From Saprospiraceae bacterium (GTDB taxonomy: Bacteria; Bacteroidota; Bacteroidia; Chitinophagales; Saprospiraceae), in assembly GCA_013001805.1 (NCBI GenBank), contig JABDLW010000089.1:1-14705 (forward strand): a stretch of DNA of 14,705 nucleotides. Direction: 5' to 3'. The position numbers and the translations under genes were made by a program. Of this stretch, positions 14,587-14,705 are shown one piece after another. Each line of letters starts with the position of its first letter. Within the stretch, counting starts at the first letter, position 1. The notes beneath the pieces are model-generated. The model made no database searches, was not told the origin of the DNA, and saw only the letters and a list, made by a program, of their open reading frames with translations.

Positions 14587-14705
14587 TTAGAATCGGGCAC
14601 TAGTGCTATCAAACATTTTACCTTCAGTAATTCCCGGCCACATATCGGTGCGAAAGGGTAAAGCCGGTAAGCCTGCTTCATTATATAGATCTACGACCCC
14701 AGGAT
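14587..14705 (-). CDS. C-terminal end of a probable sialate O-acetylesterase (truncated by the window edge)
   Basis: On the minus strand one frame is open from the window edge to a TAA at 14589-14587, encoding 38 residues. The segment DLYNEAGLPALPFRTDMWPG closely resembles the conserved C-terminal end of bacterial sialate O-acetylesterases (SGNH fold), which usually reads LYNxxGLPASPFRTDxW. These enzymes remove O-acetyl groups from sialic acids or other acetylated glycans. The other two frames on this strand contain early stops. The TAA is followed immediately by the ATG of the lipoprotein gene, so they share an operon. The catalytic Ser, Asp and His lie outside the window, so the call rests on a short C-terminal match. 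Confidence 0.65.
   Translation of the reverse strand, partial: PGVVDLYNEAGLPALPFRTDMWPGITEGKMFDSTSARF

Noticed and set aside
11040..14705. Classical polysaccharide utilisation locus
   Set aside because: No SusC/SusD pair, no recognised glycoside hydrolase family and no hybrid two-component or ECF sigma regulator is visible in the window.

Overview
The window looks like a chromosomal segment of a Bacteroidota organism, most likely a marine or freshwater member of the Saprospiria/Cytophagia side. This is inferred from several features: a type IX secretion (T9SS) C-terminal sorting domain on a surface FG-GAP protein, paired S74 'tail fibre domain' secreted proteins, a TPR protein resembling the C-terminal part of DUF5107 proteins, several short lipoprotein signal peptides, and the near absence of Shine-Dalgarno sequences before start codons. 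No rRNA, tRNA, CRISPR array, transposase or integrase gene was seen.

Left part (1-3243). A 5'-truncated TPR gene (+) is followed by a toxin-antitoxin pair of the HigBA type (-). The pair is bracketed by three partial copies of a structured, non-coding direct repeat. The last copy runs right up to the stop codon of a HAD hydrolase gene (-). The layout reads as a mobile or inserted toxin-antitoxin cassette sitting in a family of dispersed repeats.

Middle (3498-8976). Two tandem paralogues encode secreted proteins with a C-terminal S74 self-cleaving chaperone-like domain (+). They share a 179-bp stretch that is about 95% identical although the flanking sequence is more diverged. They converge on a ROK-family sugar kinase gene (-), which begins with TTG ten bases after a hairpin plus T-run. 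Upstream of it lies a 722-residue surface protein with ten Ca-binding FG-GAP/VCBS repeats, a T9SS sorting domain and an unusually long, very basic N-terminus before its hydrophobic signal segment. A good Bacteroidota -7 box and a palindrome lie in front of this gene.

Right part (8977-14705, all -). A two-domain GNAT acetyltransferase and a TIGR03032-family propeller-like protein are separated by only 3 nt and form one unit. Upstream, three tandem lipoproteins of one divergent family (DUF4185/DUF5005-like, predicted beta-propellers) follow the last 38 codons of what looks like a sialate O-acetylesterase. The junctions are tight: TAA directly followed by ATG, then an overlapping TAATG, then 53 nt. 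This suggests an operon for processing an acetylated extracellular glycan. No SusC/SusD pair is visible, so it is not a classical polysaccharide utilisation locus within this window. The TPR protein and the ROK kinase also fit a carbohydrate-using lifestyle, but no direct link between these genes is shown.
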